Shown here in pieces: positions 43,837 to 51,309 of a DNA stretch of 64,000 nucleotides (its first letter is position 1; every line of letters starts with the position of its first letter). Source of the DNA: Oryzobacter faecalis (GTDB lineage Bacteria > Actinomycetota > Actinomycetes > Actinomycetales > Dermatophilaceae); assembly GCF_046764005.1 (NCBI RefSeq), contig NZ_JBKOFW010000001.1, positions 558,001 to 622,000 on the forward strand. The letters run 5' to 3'. The notes below the pieces were generated by a model. It had not been told where the DNA came from and made no database searches. It worked only from the letters and a program-made list of their open reading frames with translations. Both the position numbers and the translations under genes were made by a program.

Positions 43837-44766
43837 TCATGCCGGGGCCCCGGCGGCGTCGGGACGGACGACGACGACGGGGCAGGCAGCCCGCCGCAGC
43901 AGGCCCTGGCTGACCGAGCCGAGGAGCAGGCCGCCGAGGACGGTGTGCCCGTGGCTGCCGACGACGACGGACTCCGCACCGATCGAGGCGTTGGCGAGGA
44001 CATGGACGGGGTCGCCGTGGACCACCTGCTGCTGCACCTCGACGCCCGGGTGGTCGGCGGCCCAGCGGGCGACGACCTCCTCGGTGAGGAGCCTGGCCCG
44101 CTCACCGGTGAGCCGCCGGTCGAGCTCGACGTCGGGGACGAGGAGCGCGGGGGCGACGTAGTCGAGGTGCCAGGCGTGGACGACCGCGAGGGGCAGGCCG
44201 AGGCGCTCGGCGCGGGCGAAGGCCACCCGGAGCGCCGCGGCGTCCGTGGGCGAGCCGTCGCAGCCGACGACGACCGAGGTTCCCGCCCCGGTGGCCGGGA
44301 GCCCGTCGCGGACGACGACGACCGGGCAGTGCGCCGCGGCCGCGACGCGGATCGCGGTCGAGCCGACGAGGGCTCGGCCGACGAGGCCGAGGTGGGGTGC
44401 GCCGACGACGACCTCGGTGGCCGACGCGGACGCGAGGACGAGGTGCTCGGCGGCGTTGCCGCCCACGCTCCGTGCGACGGTGCCCTCCTCGCCGAACCGT
44501 GAGGTGACCCGGGCGAGGGCCTGACCGAGCACGGCGTCCTCGGCGGCGGGCGGCGCGGCGGGGGCGACGTCGACCTCGGGCCACGTCACCTCGAGGGCGT
44601 GGACGTGCACGAGGTGCAGCGGGCGGCCGAGGAGGCGCGCCTCGCCGGCGGCCCAGTCGAGGGCGGCGGTGCTCTCCGGGCCGCCGTCGACGCCGACGAC
44701 GATCGGCGCGGTGTCGAGGCCGGCATGGGCCGCAGGGGCGGAGTGGGGGATGGTGGTCCTGCTCAT
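43837..44766 (-). CDS. Universal stress protein, two UspA domains (DosR-regulon type)
   Basis: The 309-residue protein has two UspA domains. Domain 1 runs from PIVVGVDGGPESTAALDW to VVGAPHLGLVGRALVG with CPVVVV; domain 2 from SVVVGCDGSPTDAAALRV to VVGSHGHTVLGGLLLG with CPVVVV. Both ATP-binding motifs are present. The ATG at 44766 has GAAGGA upstream. It lies downstream of a sensor-kinase gene on the same strand, an order like the DevR/DevS-Usp loci of mycobacteria, and an 18-base palindrome resembling a DosR box is 78 bases upstream. Stress or low-oxygen induction is inferred. Confidence 0.9.
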   Translation of the reverse strand: MSRTTIPHSAPAAHAGLDTAPIVVGVDGGPESTAALDWAAGEARLLGRPLHLVHVHALEVTWPEVDVAPAAPPAAEDAVLGQALARVTSRFGEEGTVARSVGGNAAEHLVLASASATEVVVGAPHLGLVGRALVGSTAIRVAAAAHCPVVVVRDGLPATGAGTSVVVGCDGSPTDAAALRVAFARAERLGLPLAVVHAWHLDYVAPALLVPDVELDRRLTGERARLLTEEVVARWAADHPGVEVQQQVVHGDPVHVLANASIGAESVVVGSHGHTVLGGLLLGSVSQGLLRRAACPVVVVRPDAAGAPA

Positions 44767-44843
44767 CACGGGGTCCTTCGTCCAGGCCCGACGGCCCGTC
44801 CGTCGGTTGCACCCCAAGGCTGCGGCGGGCCGGCGTCCTCCGA

Positions 44844-44861
44844 CAGGGTCTTTGGACCCTG
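44844..44861 (-). promoter_or_regulatory. DosR/DevR-like palindrome upstream of the stress protein gene
   Basis: The 18-base palindrome has arms CAGGGTC and GACCCTG around TTTG. DosR-type boxes have GGGAC/GTCCC arms around an AT-rich centre, so this is a related but not identical sequence. It lies in the 131-base gap between the kinase stop and the Usp start. Confidence 0.45.
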
Positions 44862-44897
44862 CTCGTCATGGAGCTCGCGTGCCGTCGCGTGACGGGG

Positions 44898-45755
44898 TCA
44901 GCGCAGCGGTGCGGACCAGCGCAGCACGCTCCCGCGACCCTCCGGACCTGCGTCGAGTACCGCGGAACCGCCCTGTCGCACAGCCCGTTCCGCCAGGTTG
45001 GCCAGACCGCTGGACCGCCCCGTCGCCGAAGGGCCGCGACCGTCGTCGACCACCTCGACGACCACACGGGCGCCGTCGACCTCGACGCGCACGAGGGCGC
45101 TGCCCGACGCGGCGTGCCGGGCCACGTTCGCGAGCCCTTCGCGCACGACGGCGACGACGTCCTCCGCCAGCCCGTCCCCGACCGCCGCGTCGACGGGGCC
45201 GGAGAACGTGACGCGGGGCTCGTAGCCCAGGGCGTCCCGGAGCTCGTCGGCGACCCCGGCGACGCGGGCCCGCAGCCCGGCCTGCTCGCGCGGGGTGACC
45301 CTGAGCCGGAAGATCGAGTCGCGGACCTGGCGCACCGCGTCGTCGAGCGTGTCGACGACGCCGGCCAGGGCCGCTGCCCTCCCCTCGTCGCCGAGGGTAG
45401 AGGCGTCTCCCTGCACGGCCAGGCCCGCGGCGAACATCTGCTGGATGACGTGGTCGTGCAGGTCCCGGGCGATGCGCGTGCGGTCCTCGAGGAGGGCCAC
45501 CCGCTGCTGGTCCTCGCGCGCCCGCGCCAGCTCGAGGGCCATGGAGACCTGCCGGGCGAAGGTCGACCCCATCTCGAGCTCGGGCCCGCTGAACGGCGGG
45601 GCGCCCGGAGGCCGCAGGGCCACGACGACCGAGTCGCGGTCCCCGAGGAGGGGCAGGACGAGCGCCGGACCGCCGTCGGCGGGGACGTCCGCACCCGGGA
45701 AGAGGGTGAGGGCACCGACCGTCCGGGCGTCGCCCTCGGCGGCGGTGCGCGCCAC
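44898..45755 (-). CDS. DevS-like sensor histidine kinase, N-terminally truncated
   Basis: The readable protein has the end of a GAF domain (GPALVLPLLGDRDSVVVALR), a HisKA_3 dimerisation domain with the phosphorylated His in RTRIARDLHDHVIQQMFAAG, and a HATPase domain (REGLANVARHAASGSALVRV, VVDDGRGPSATGRSSGLAN). Full DevS/DosS kinases have two GAF domains before this, about 350 residues more. Here the frame runs open to an ATG at 45998, but from about 45764 upstream it is the out-of-frame reading of a LuxR HTH. I chose the in-frame GTG at 45755 as a minimal start. It may be a pseudogene or part of a frameshifted fusion. Confidence 0.65.
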   Translation of the reverse strand: MARTAAEGDARTVGALTLFPGADVPADGGPALVLPLLGDRDSVVVALRPPGAPPFSGPELEMGSTFARQVSMALELARAREDQQRVALLEDRTRIARDLHDHVIQQMFAAGLAVQGDASTLGDEGRAAALAGVVDTLDDAVRQVRDSIFRLRVTPREQAGLRARVAGVADELRDALGYEPRVTFSGPVDAAVGDGLAEDVVAVVREGLANVARHAASGSALVRVEVDGARVVVEVVDDGRGPSATGRSSGLANLAERAVRQGGSAVLDAGPEGRGSVLRWSAPLR

Positions 45756-45763
45756 GGGCGGCG

Positions 45764-45998
45764 GTTCGAGCCGGCGACCCTCGACGCCCGGGTCGCGAGG
45801 ACGGCTGCCTGGGTGCGGCGCTCGAGACCCAGCTTGTGGAGCAGTGCCGAGACGTAGTTCTTCACCGTCTTCTCGGCCAGCCCCATCCGCTCGGCGATCT
45901 GCCGGTTCGTCAGGCCCTCGCCGACGTGGCCGAGGATGCGGACCTCCTGCGGGGTCCGCAAGCACGTCGCGCGGGGAGTCGTGTGAGATGCGAGTCAT
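45764..45998 (-). pseudogene. DevR-like response regulator remnant (LuxR HTH only)
   Basis: Read from 45961, the minus strand encodes a full LuxR-type DNA-binding domain (TPQEVRILGHVGEGLTNRQI, AERMGLAEKTVKNYVSALLH, KLGLERRTQAAVLATR) very like the C-terminus of DevR/NarL regulators. There is no receiver domain: an in-frame stop lies just upstream, and the only start is TTG. An ATG at 45998 begins a plausible regulator N-terminus in another frame. The HTH frame then has no stop but runs out of phase over the kinase. Looks like a truncated or frameshifted regulator. Confidence 0.65.
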
Positions 45999-46073
45999 CG
46001 GCACCGCAGGGCCGCTGCGCGGCGGGAGGATGGAAGCGCGGCCGGAGGGCCGCTCCACCCGAGGAGGTGGGTC

Positions 46074-46451
46074 ATGGCACGGCTTCCCGCACAGTTCGTC
46101 CCCCAGCAGGGCGCGCCCGCTCCCGAGCAGACCCGGGCCGCTCGCGCCTGGGCCGTCGCCACCGGGCTGGGGGTCTTCCTCAGCATGGTGGTCGGGGAGG
46201 GCGTCGCGTCGGCCCTCGGTGTCCCAGAGGGCGGGATCGCCACCCCCGCGAAGGGCGCGGTCGTCCTCGCCGTCGTCGCGGTGCTCGTCCTCGCGCCGCT
46301 CGCCATGGCATGGCGGGCCGCCGGACGCACGGACGACCCCGACGCCAGGCTCGCGGCGATCGTCGCGACGGCGCTCGGCGGCGGCTTCCTCGTCCTCAAC
46401 GTCTGCCTCTGGCTCGTCGGGCTCGCCTCGCTCGCCCTCGACCGCATCTGA
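46074..46451 (+). CDS. Small integral membrane protein of unknown function
   Basis: A 125-residue protein with three hydrophobic segments at about residues 26-48 (WAVATGLGVFLSMVVGEGVA), 59-80 (GAVVLAVVAVLVLAPLAMAW) and 94-118 (IVATALGGGFLVLNVCLWLV). The N-terminus is Gln/Pro/Ala-rich and cytoplasmic. A strong GAGGAGGT ribosome site lies before the ATG. I do not recognise the family. It lies between the regulator remnant and a pyridoxamine oxidase-like gene, so a stress-related role is possible but unsupported. Confidence 0.75.
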   Translation: MARLPAQFVPQQGAPAPEQTRAARAWAVATGLGVFLSMVVGEGVASALGVPEGGIATPAKGAVVLAVVAVLVLAPLAMAWRAAGRTDDPDARLAAIVATALGGGFLVLNVCLWLVGLASLALDRI

Positions 46452-46468
46452 GCGGCCCCGGGGGCCGC
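46452..46468. terminator. Short hairpin between convergent genes
   Basis: Arms GCGGCCC and GGGCCGC around three bases begin directly at the stop of the small membrane protein and could serve both convergent genes. Confidence 0.4.
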
Positions 46469-46475
46469 GCCCGGG

Positions 46476-46925
46476 TCAGGGCCCGGTCGGGGTGGTCCCT
46501 GCGGCGTCCTGCACGACGAACCGACGTCCGGTGACCTCGTCCGGCACCACGCGGACCACGACGGGCTTGCGCCCCTGCTGCCACGGGACGATCGGCAGCT
46601 GCAGCGCCTCGGCGGCCTCGTCGGGGTCGGTGATGGTGCGGGCCCGCCCGTGGACGACGACGCTCCACGCCTCACGGCGTTCGGCGTCGTACCCGTCGAC
46701 CTCGAAGGCGACCGGTGACGCGTACGCCGCGACGACCTTGGTCCCGTAGGCGCTGCGGAAGACCACCGTCCCGCGGTCCACGACGTGGTTCACGGGGAAG
46801 ATGTCCGGCACGCCGTCGACGACGACCGCGAGCCGGCCGACGGGGGAGCGGCGCAGCAGGTCCCAGGCCTCGTGGCTCGCGATGTCGTGCACCTCGCCCA
46901 CCTGCGGGTCCTGACCGTCCGTCAT
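46476..46925 (-). CDS. Pyridoxamine 5'-phosphate oxidase-like flavin/F420-binding protein
   Basis: A 149-residue split-barrel protein. Motifs: LLRRSPVGRLAVVVDGVPDI, FPVNHVVDRGTVVFRSAYGT and WSVVVHGRARTI, the pattern of small FMN- or F420-binding proteins found in actinobacterial stress regulons. The catalytic role is unknown. The ATG at 46925 has GGAGG only one base away, so a GTG at 46946 (seven residues longer) is an alternative. It is close to the Usp and kinase genes, which in mycobacteria share the DosR regulon with such proteins. Confidence 0.82.
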   Translation of the reverse strand: MTDGQDPQVGEVHDIASHEAWDLLRRSPVGRLAVVVDGVPDIFPVNHVVDRGTVVFRSAYGTKVVAAYASPVAFEVDGYDAERREAWSVVVHGRARTITDPDEAAEALQLPIVPWQQGRKPVVVRVVPDEVTGRRFVVQDAAGTTPTGP

Positions 46926-46992
46926 GCCTCCATTCGAGGCCTCCACGCCCCGGAAGGCAAGGGCGGGCGCGTGGTCCGTCGGTCACACCACG

Positions 46993-47030
46993 ACGACGGC
47001 GCCGCACCCGGTGGGGTGCGACGCCGTCGT
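46993..47030 (-). terminator. Hairpin terminator after glnA
   Basis: A 17-bp stem with one mismatch (46993-47009 with 47014-47030) and a 4-base loop lies 16 bases beyond the glnA stop. Confidence 0.75.
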
Positions 47031-47045
47031 GCTGCGCGGGCCCGG

Positions 47046-48470
47046 TCAGATGTCGAAGTACATCTCGAACTCGTGCGGGTGCGGGCGGAAGCGGATCGGG
47101 TCGACCTCGTTCTTGCGCTTCCACTCGATCCAGGTCTCGATGAGGTCCTCGGTGAACACGTCGCCCTGGAGCAGGAACTCGTGGTCGGCCTCGAGGGCGT
47201 TGAGCACCTCGGGGAGGGAGCCGGGCACCTGGGCGATGGCCTCGTGCTCCTCCGGGGGGAGCTCGTAGAGGTCCTTGTCGACCGGCTCCGGGGGCTCGAT
47301 GCGGTTCTTGATGCCGTCGAGGCCGGCCATGAGCTGGGCGGCGAAGCAGAGGTACGGGTTCGACGAGGGGTCGGGGATGCGGAACTCGATGCGCTTGGCC
47401 TTGGGGCTGTCGCCGGCGATCGGGATACGCACGCAGGCGGACCGGTTGCGGGCCGAGTACACGAGGTTGACCGGGGCCTCGTAGCCGGGGACGAGGCGGT
47501 GGTAGCTGTTGACGGTCGGGTTGGTGAAGGCCAGCAGCGCCGGGGCGTGCTTGAGCAGGCCGCCGATGTACCAGCGGGCGAGGTCGGAGAGACCGCCGTA
47601 GCCGCGCTCGTCGTAGAAGAGCGGCTCGCCGTCCTTCCAGAGGGACTGGTGGGTGTGCATGCCCGAGCCGTTGTCACCGAAGATCGGCTTCGGCATGAAG
47701 GTGGCGGTCTTGCCGCCCTCCCAGACCGTGTTCTTGACGACGTACTTGAACTTCATCATGTCGTCGCCGGACTGGAGCAGGGTGTTGAAGCGGTAGTTGA
47801 TCTCCTGCTGGCCCGCGGTGCCGACCTCGTGGTGGCTGCGCTCGACGGCGATGCCGACCTCGGCGAGGTTGAGGCAGATCTTGTCGCGCACGTCGGCGAA
47901 GTGGTCGACCGGCGGGACGGGGAAGTAGCCGCCCTTGTAGCGCGTCTTGTAGCCGCGGTTGCCGCCGTCCTCCGCGCGGCCGGTGTTCCACGCCGCCTCG
48001 ACCGAGTCGATGTAGTAGTAGCCGGCGTTCGCCTTGGTCTCGAAGCGGACGTCGTCGAAGACGTAGAACTCGGCCTCGGCACCGAAGTACGCGGTGTCGG
48101 CGATGCCCGTCGACTTCAGGTAGGCCTCGGCCTTCGCGGCGATGTTGCGCGGGTCGCGGCTGTAGGGCTCACCGGTGAACGGGTCGACGATCGAGAAGTT
48201 CATGATGAGGGTCTTCTCGGCCCGGAAGGGGTCGACGTAGGCCGTCGTGGGGTCCGGGACGAGCTTCATGTCCGACTCGTGGATGGCCTGGAAGCCGCGG
48301 ATCGAGGACCCGTCGAACATCTGGCCGTTCGTGAAGAAGTCCTTGTCCACCGTCTGGGCCGGGACGTTGAAGTGCTGCATCACGCCCGGCAGGTCGCAGA
48401 AGCGGATGTCGACGAACTTGACGTCCTCGGACTTGATGAAGTCGAGGACCTCGTCAGCAGAGCTGAACAC
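47046..48470 (-). CDS. glnA: GlnA, type I glutamine synthetase
   Basis: GlnA makes glutamine from glutamate, ammonia and ATP and works as a dodecamer. The 474-residue protein has the N-terminal grasp domain (VKFVDIRFCDLPGVMQHF), QMFDGSSIRGF, the metal-binding AYFGAEAEFYVFD, HEVGTAGQQEINYRF, KPIFGDNGSGMHTHQS and the RIEFRIPDPSSNPY region. DKDLYELPPEE near the C-terminus holds Tyr402, the residue modified by adenylylation in the beta class, so activity is probably controlled by an adenylyltransferase (GlnE). A GTG start follows AGGAGGT. A near-perfect GlnR-type box and a -10 lie upstream. A terminator follows. Confidence 0.97.
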   Translation of the reverse strand: MFSSADEVLDFIKSEDVKFVDIRFCDLPGVMQHFNVPAQTVDKDFFTNGQMFDGSSIRGFQAIHESDMKLVPDPTTAYVDPFRAEKTLIMNFSIVDPFTGEPYSRDPRNIAAKAEAYLKSTGIADTAYFGAEAEFYVFDDVRFETKANAGYYYIDSVEAAWNTGRAEDGGNRGYKTRYKGGYFPVPPVDHFADVRDKICLNLAEVGIAVERSHHEVGTAGQQEINYRFNTLLQSGDDMMKFKYVVKNTVWEGGKTATFMPKPIFGDNGSGMHTHQSLWKDGEPLFYDERGYGGLSDLARWYIGGLLKHAPALLAFTNPTVNSYHRLVPGYEAPVNLVYSARNRSACVRIPIAGDSPKAKRIEFRIPDPSSNPYLCFAAQLMAGLDGIKNRIEPPEPVDKDLYELPPEEHEAIAQVPGSLPEVLNALEADHEFLLQGDVFTEDLIETWIEWKRKNEVDPIRFRPHPHEFEMYFDI

Positions 48471-48539
48471 GGGTGAACCTCCTGGTGGTTCTCTCGGCGC
48501 AGGGCTTCGGGGCCGCCAGCCCTCGGGGCGTTGCGAGGC

Positions 48540-48545
48540 ACACTA
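48540..48545 (-). promoter_or_regulatory. glnA promoter -10 (TAGTGT)
   Basis: TAGTGT, read on the minus strand from 48545 to 48540, lies 10 bases downstream of the GlnR-type box and about 70 bases before the GTG. The box would cover the -35 region, compatible with activation. Confidence 0.5.
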
Positions 48546-48555
48546 GGGAGGCGGG

Positions 48556-48593
48556 GTTTCCCGACCGTGACCCGGGTGTTTCGCCGGTGTAAC
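48556..48593 (-). promoter_or_regulatory. GlnR-type nitrogen box upstream of glnA
   Basis: Read on the minus strand, four half-sites follow each other with exactly six bases between them: GTTAC, GAAAC, GTCAC, GAAAC. This is the known actinobacterial GlnR consensus (a and b sites, 22-bp repeat). It sits just upstream of the glnA -10, so GlnR control of glnA by nitrogen status is very likely. Confidence 0.85.
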
Positions 48594-48723
48594 GGGAGCC
48601 AACGTATCAACCGGTGAGACCGCTCGCTCGACTGGCGGAACGGATGAGACGGGTGGGTCGCAGCGGCGCGGCCCGCTGTGGGTCCGGGGCGGGGCACCCT
48701 CCGGAAGTGTCCGGGAGCCCGCC

Positions 48724-48729
48724 TAGAGT
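48724..48729 (+). promoter_or_regulatory. -10 hexamer TAGAGT of a leaderless RDD-gene transcript
   Basis: TAGAGT ends seven bases before the GTG at 48737. Confidence 0.55.
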
Positions 48730-48736
48730 TGGCGCC

Positions 48737-49102
48737 GTGCCCCCCGCCGCCCCCGAGCCCGCCGGTTTCCTCCGCCGCCTCGCCGCGGTCCTCGTCGACT
48801 GGCTGATCTGCCAGGGCATCGCGCTGCTCTTCACCGGCACCGGACCCGGCGGCGCCGTCGCGGCCTTCCTCCCGCTCGGGATCTTCGCGGCCCTCAACAT
48901 CCTCCTCGTGTCGGTGACCGGGTCGACCGTCGGCCACCGCCTGTTCGGGATGCAGGTCTGGCAGGTGCGGCCCGGCTCCTTCCCGCTCCAGGTGGTCGTG
49001 CGGACCGTCCTGCTGTGCCTCTTCGTCCCCGCGGTGCTCACCGCGAGCGACGGTCGCGGGCTCCACGACGTCGCGGCCGGCACCCGCATCGTCCGGATCT
49101 GA
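48737..49102 (+). CDS. RDD family membrane protein
   Basis: A 121-residue membrane protein with an RDD domain: GFLRRLAAVLVDWLICQGIA (Arg and Asp in the first span), GSTVGHRLFGMQVWQV and, at the end, ASDGRGLHDVAAGTRIVR. Three membrane segments are visible. RDD proteins are suspected transporters of small solutes or ions; the role is not settled. The GTG start right after a -10 hexamer is preferred to a longer reading. Divergent from glnA and next to DUF4191, a neighbourhood common in actinobacteria. Confidence 0.85.
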   Translation: MPPAAPEPAGFLRRLAAVLVDWLICQGIALLFTGTGPGGAVAAFLPLGIFAALNILLVSVTGSTVGHRLFGMQVWQVRPGSFPLQVVVRTVLLCLFVPAVLTASDGRGLHDVAAGTRIVRI

Positions 49103-49149
49103 CCGACCCTCGGCCCGGTCCGGGTGTGAGCCACCAGACACCCCCGCGA

Positions 49150-49180
49150 GTTGTAGTACTACGTATCGTAGGAGTACAAC
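49150..49180. promoter_or_regulatory. AT-rich 31-bp inverted repeat, candidate operator/promoter
   Basis: Arms GTTGTAGTACTACG and CGTAGGAGTACAAC (two mismatches) flank TAT. The stretch stands out from its GC-rich surroundings and contains possible -10 elements (TATCGT at 49164-49169). It lies 51 bases upstream of a 57-residue membrane protein gene. It has the look of a repressor site (PadR- or GntR-like), but no regulator gene is adjacent. Confidence 0.6.
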
Positions 49181-49231
49181 GGAGGTGTCGGAGGAGCACC
49201 ACCGGCACACCCCCACAGCAGGAGCGGAACC

Positions 49232-49405
49232 ATGAGCGAGACCACCACCCGGCCGGGCACGACGGTCGATAACGGCTCGTTCCTGCGGGCCTCCCTGTTC
49301 ACCTCCGTCCTCGCCTTCGGCGTCAGCGCCATGGCGATGGGGCTCGGGGTGGTCCAGATCCTCCTCGGCCTGTCGATGCGCAAGGTCGCGGAGCAGCGGG
49401 CCTGA
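49232..49405 (+). CDS. 57-residue single-span membrane protein
   Basis: A short gene: ATG at 49232, TGA at 49403-49405, with a GGAG ribosome site nine bases before the start. The product starts MSETTTRPGTTVDNGS, has one hydrophobic helix (about residues 17-47, FLRASLFTSVLAFGVSAM then AMGLGVVQILLGLSM) and ends with a basic tail, RKVAEQRA. I do not recognise it. It stands alone between a strong candidate operator and a perfect palindromic terminator, which argues that it is a real, separately controlled gene. Confidence 0.68.
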   Translation: MSETTTRPGTTVDNGSFLRASLFTSVLAFGVSAMAMGLGVVQILLGLSMRKVAEQRA

Positions 49406-49427
49406 CCCCTTCGGCCCGCTGAGGCAG

Positions 49428-49457
49428 CGGCCCCGGTTCGGTACCGAACCGGGGCCG
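49428..49457. terminator. Perfect 30-bp palindrome, bidirectional terminator
   Basis: A perfect palindrome with 13-bp arms (49428-49440 with 49445-49457) around GTAC lies 22 bases after the small gene and 25 bases from the stop of the convergent DUF4191 gene. It can serve both. Confidence 0.8.
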
Positions 49458-49482
49458 ACTGCTGCGTCCGGGGACGCCGAGG

Positions 49483-50208
49483 TCACTTGCCGCGCATCGC
49501 CTTGCGGTCCACACGGGCGCGGGTGGGGTCGATGCCCTTCGGCAGCGGCGGACGCATCCCGCCGAGGGACTTCAGCCGCTTGTTGACGACCGAGGTCTCG
49601 GCCTTGGTCAGCACCGGTCTCATGCGGGTCAGCTTCCCCGAGATCTTCCGCACCGGGACCTGACCCTCGCCGTCACCGACGACCCAGAGGTGCACCGGCA
49701 CGCCGGGGGCCACCCGGGCGACCTTCTTCTCCTCCTGCTTGAGCAGCTTCGTGACGCGCGCCGGGGGACCCTCGCCGATGAGGACGATGCCGGGCCGGCC
49801 GAGGGCGCGGAACACCATCGCCGCTCCGGCCATGTCCTGCGGGCGCGTGCCGCGGGCGCCGTCGAGGGCGACCGGCTCCTGGTCGGCGTACCAGCCGCGG
49901 CGGCCCATGCCGGTGAGGGCCGCGCCGGCTGCGCCGGGCTGGCCGTCGAGGGCGCCGTACATCGCGGTGTTGCCCCGCCGGTTCATGACGATGACGGCGG
50001 CGAGCAGAGCCGACGGGATGGCGATGAGGATGCCGTACCAGCGCCACCAGCCGCCGAGGAGGAAGCCGCCGACGACGAGGACGGCCGCCACACCGACCCC
50101 GGCGAGGAGCATCCACCACCCGAGGTTGGGGTCGAGGGACTTGATCGCGCGGTAGGCCTGACGGACCTGGCCGATGCGACCGGGCTTCTTCTCGGACTGC
50201 TCGGACAC
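49483..50208 (-). CDS. DUF4191 family membrane protein
   Basis: A 241-residue protein with a basic N-terminus (SEQSEKKPGRIGQVRQAYRA), two adjacent membrane spans at about residues 35-77 (GWWMLLAGVGVAAVLVVGGF; WRWYGILIAIPSALLAAVIV) and a cytoplasmic C-terminal domain (EPVALDGARGTRPQDMAGA, GRPGIVLIGEGPPARVTKLL). This is the DUF4191 pattern, restricted to actinobacteria and usually encoded just after lipA, as here (68 bases). The GTG at 50208 is chosen because it begins the conserved basic segment. No function is assigned. Confidence 0.85.
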   Translation of the reverse strand: MSEQSEKKPGRIGQVRQAYRAIKSLDPNLGWWMLLAGVGVAAVLVVGGFLLGGWWRWYGILIAIPSALLAAVIVMNRRGNTAMYGALDGQPGAAGAALTGMGRRGWYADQEPVALDGARGTRPQDMAGAAMVFRALGRPGIVLIGEGPPARVTKLLKQEEKKVARVAPGVPVHLWVVGDGEGQVPVRKISGKLTRMRPVLTKAETSVVNKRLKSLGGMRPPLPKGIDPTRARVDRKAMRGK

Positions 50209-50276
50209 GTCGGGGTGTGCTCCTGGTCGGGACGTGGCGCCGCGGTCAGCCGCGGGGTGCCGGGGGGGTTCGACCG

Positions 50277-51302
50277 TCAGGATACGGTGCGCGCGGCCCG
50301 GGCCACCAACGACGCCGCCTCCTGCCGGGCGGGGTCGGACGCCGCCTCGCCGAGGTGGGCCAGGTGCTCGGGGATGGGGCGGCCCCAGTGGCGCATGGCG
50401 GTGGCCCAGAGGCGGCCGGCCCGGTAGGAGGAGCGGACCAGGGGTCCGGCCATGACGCCCTTGAAGCCGAGGTCGGTGGCGACGTCGGACCAGTGCACGA
50501 ACTCCTCGGGCTTGACCCACCGGTCGATCGGGTGGTGCATCGGCGAGGGCCGCAGGTACTGGGTGATGGTGAGGATGTCGGTGCCCGCCTCGTGGAGGTC
50601 GCGGATGGCCTCCTCGACCTCGTGGTCCTCCTCGCCCATCCCGAGGATGAGGTTGGACTTCGTGACGAGCCCGGCCTCGCGCGCCATCGACAGGACCGTG
50701 AGGGACTTGTCGTACGTGAACGCGGGACGGATCCGCTTGAAGATCCGCGGCACGGTCTCGAGGTTGTGGGCGAACACCTCGGGGCGGGCGTCGAAGACCT
50801 GGCCGACGAGCTCGGGCCTGGCGCCGAAGTCGGGCGGGAGGATCTCGACGCCGGTGTTGGGGTTGAGGGCGTGGATCTGGCGGATCGTCTCGGCGTAGAG
50901 CCCGGCGGCGCCGTCGGGCTGGTCGTCGCGCGCGACGCCGGTCACGGTGGAGTACCGCAGGCCCATCGTGCGCACCGACTCGGCGACCCGGCGGGGCTCG
51001 TCGAGGTCGAGCGGCTGGGGGCGCCCGGTGGCGATGTCGCAGAAGTCGCACCGCCGCGTGCAGGTGTCTCCGCCGATGAGGAAGGTGGCCTCGCGGTCCT
51101 CCCAGCACTCGAAGATGTTGGGGCAGCCGGCCTCCTGGCACACCGTGTGCAGGCCCTGGCCCTTCACCATCGAGTGGATCTCGGTGTACTCGGGACCCAT
51201 CCTCGCGGTGGTGCGGATCCACTCGGGCTTGCGCTCGATCGGGGTCTCGGCGTTGCGCGCCTCGACCCGCAGCATCCGGCGTCCCTCGGGTGCGACAGTC
51301 AC
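50277..51302 (-). CDS. lipA: LipA, lipoyl synthase
   Basis: LipA is a radical SAM enzyme that inserts two sulfur atoms into protein-bound octanoyl groups. The 341-residue protein has the auxiliary cluster motif CQEAGCPNIFEC, the SAM cluster motif CTRRCDFCDI, GMGEEDHEVEEAI and, near the end, GPLVRSSYRAG with the conserved RSSY. The GTG at 51302 lies seven bases after TAGGCT and is the best start; longer readings are rejected. lipB is 1.5 kb upstream, separated by an unknown membrane gene. Targets in the window include the E2 protein at 57876. Confidence 0.96.
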   Translation of the reverse strand: MTVAPEGRRMLRVEARNAETPIERKPEWIRTTARMGPEYTEIHSMVKGQGLHTVCQEAGCPNIFECWEDREATFLIGGDTCTRRCDFCDIATGRPQPLDLDEPRRVAESVRTMGLRYSTVTGVARDDQPDGAAGLYAETIRQIHALNPNTGVEILPPDFGARPELVGQVFDARPEVFAHNLETVPRIFKRIRPAFTYDKSLTVLSMAREAGLVTKSNLILGMGEEDHEVEEAIRDLHEAGTDILTITQYLRPSPMHHPIDRWVKPEEFVHWSDVATDLGFKGVMAGPLVRSSYRAGRLWATAMRHWGRPIPEHLAHLGEAASDPARQEAASLVARAARTVS

Positions 51303-51309
51303 GTGCGCC

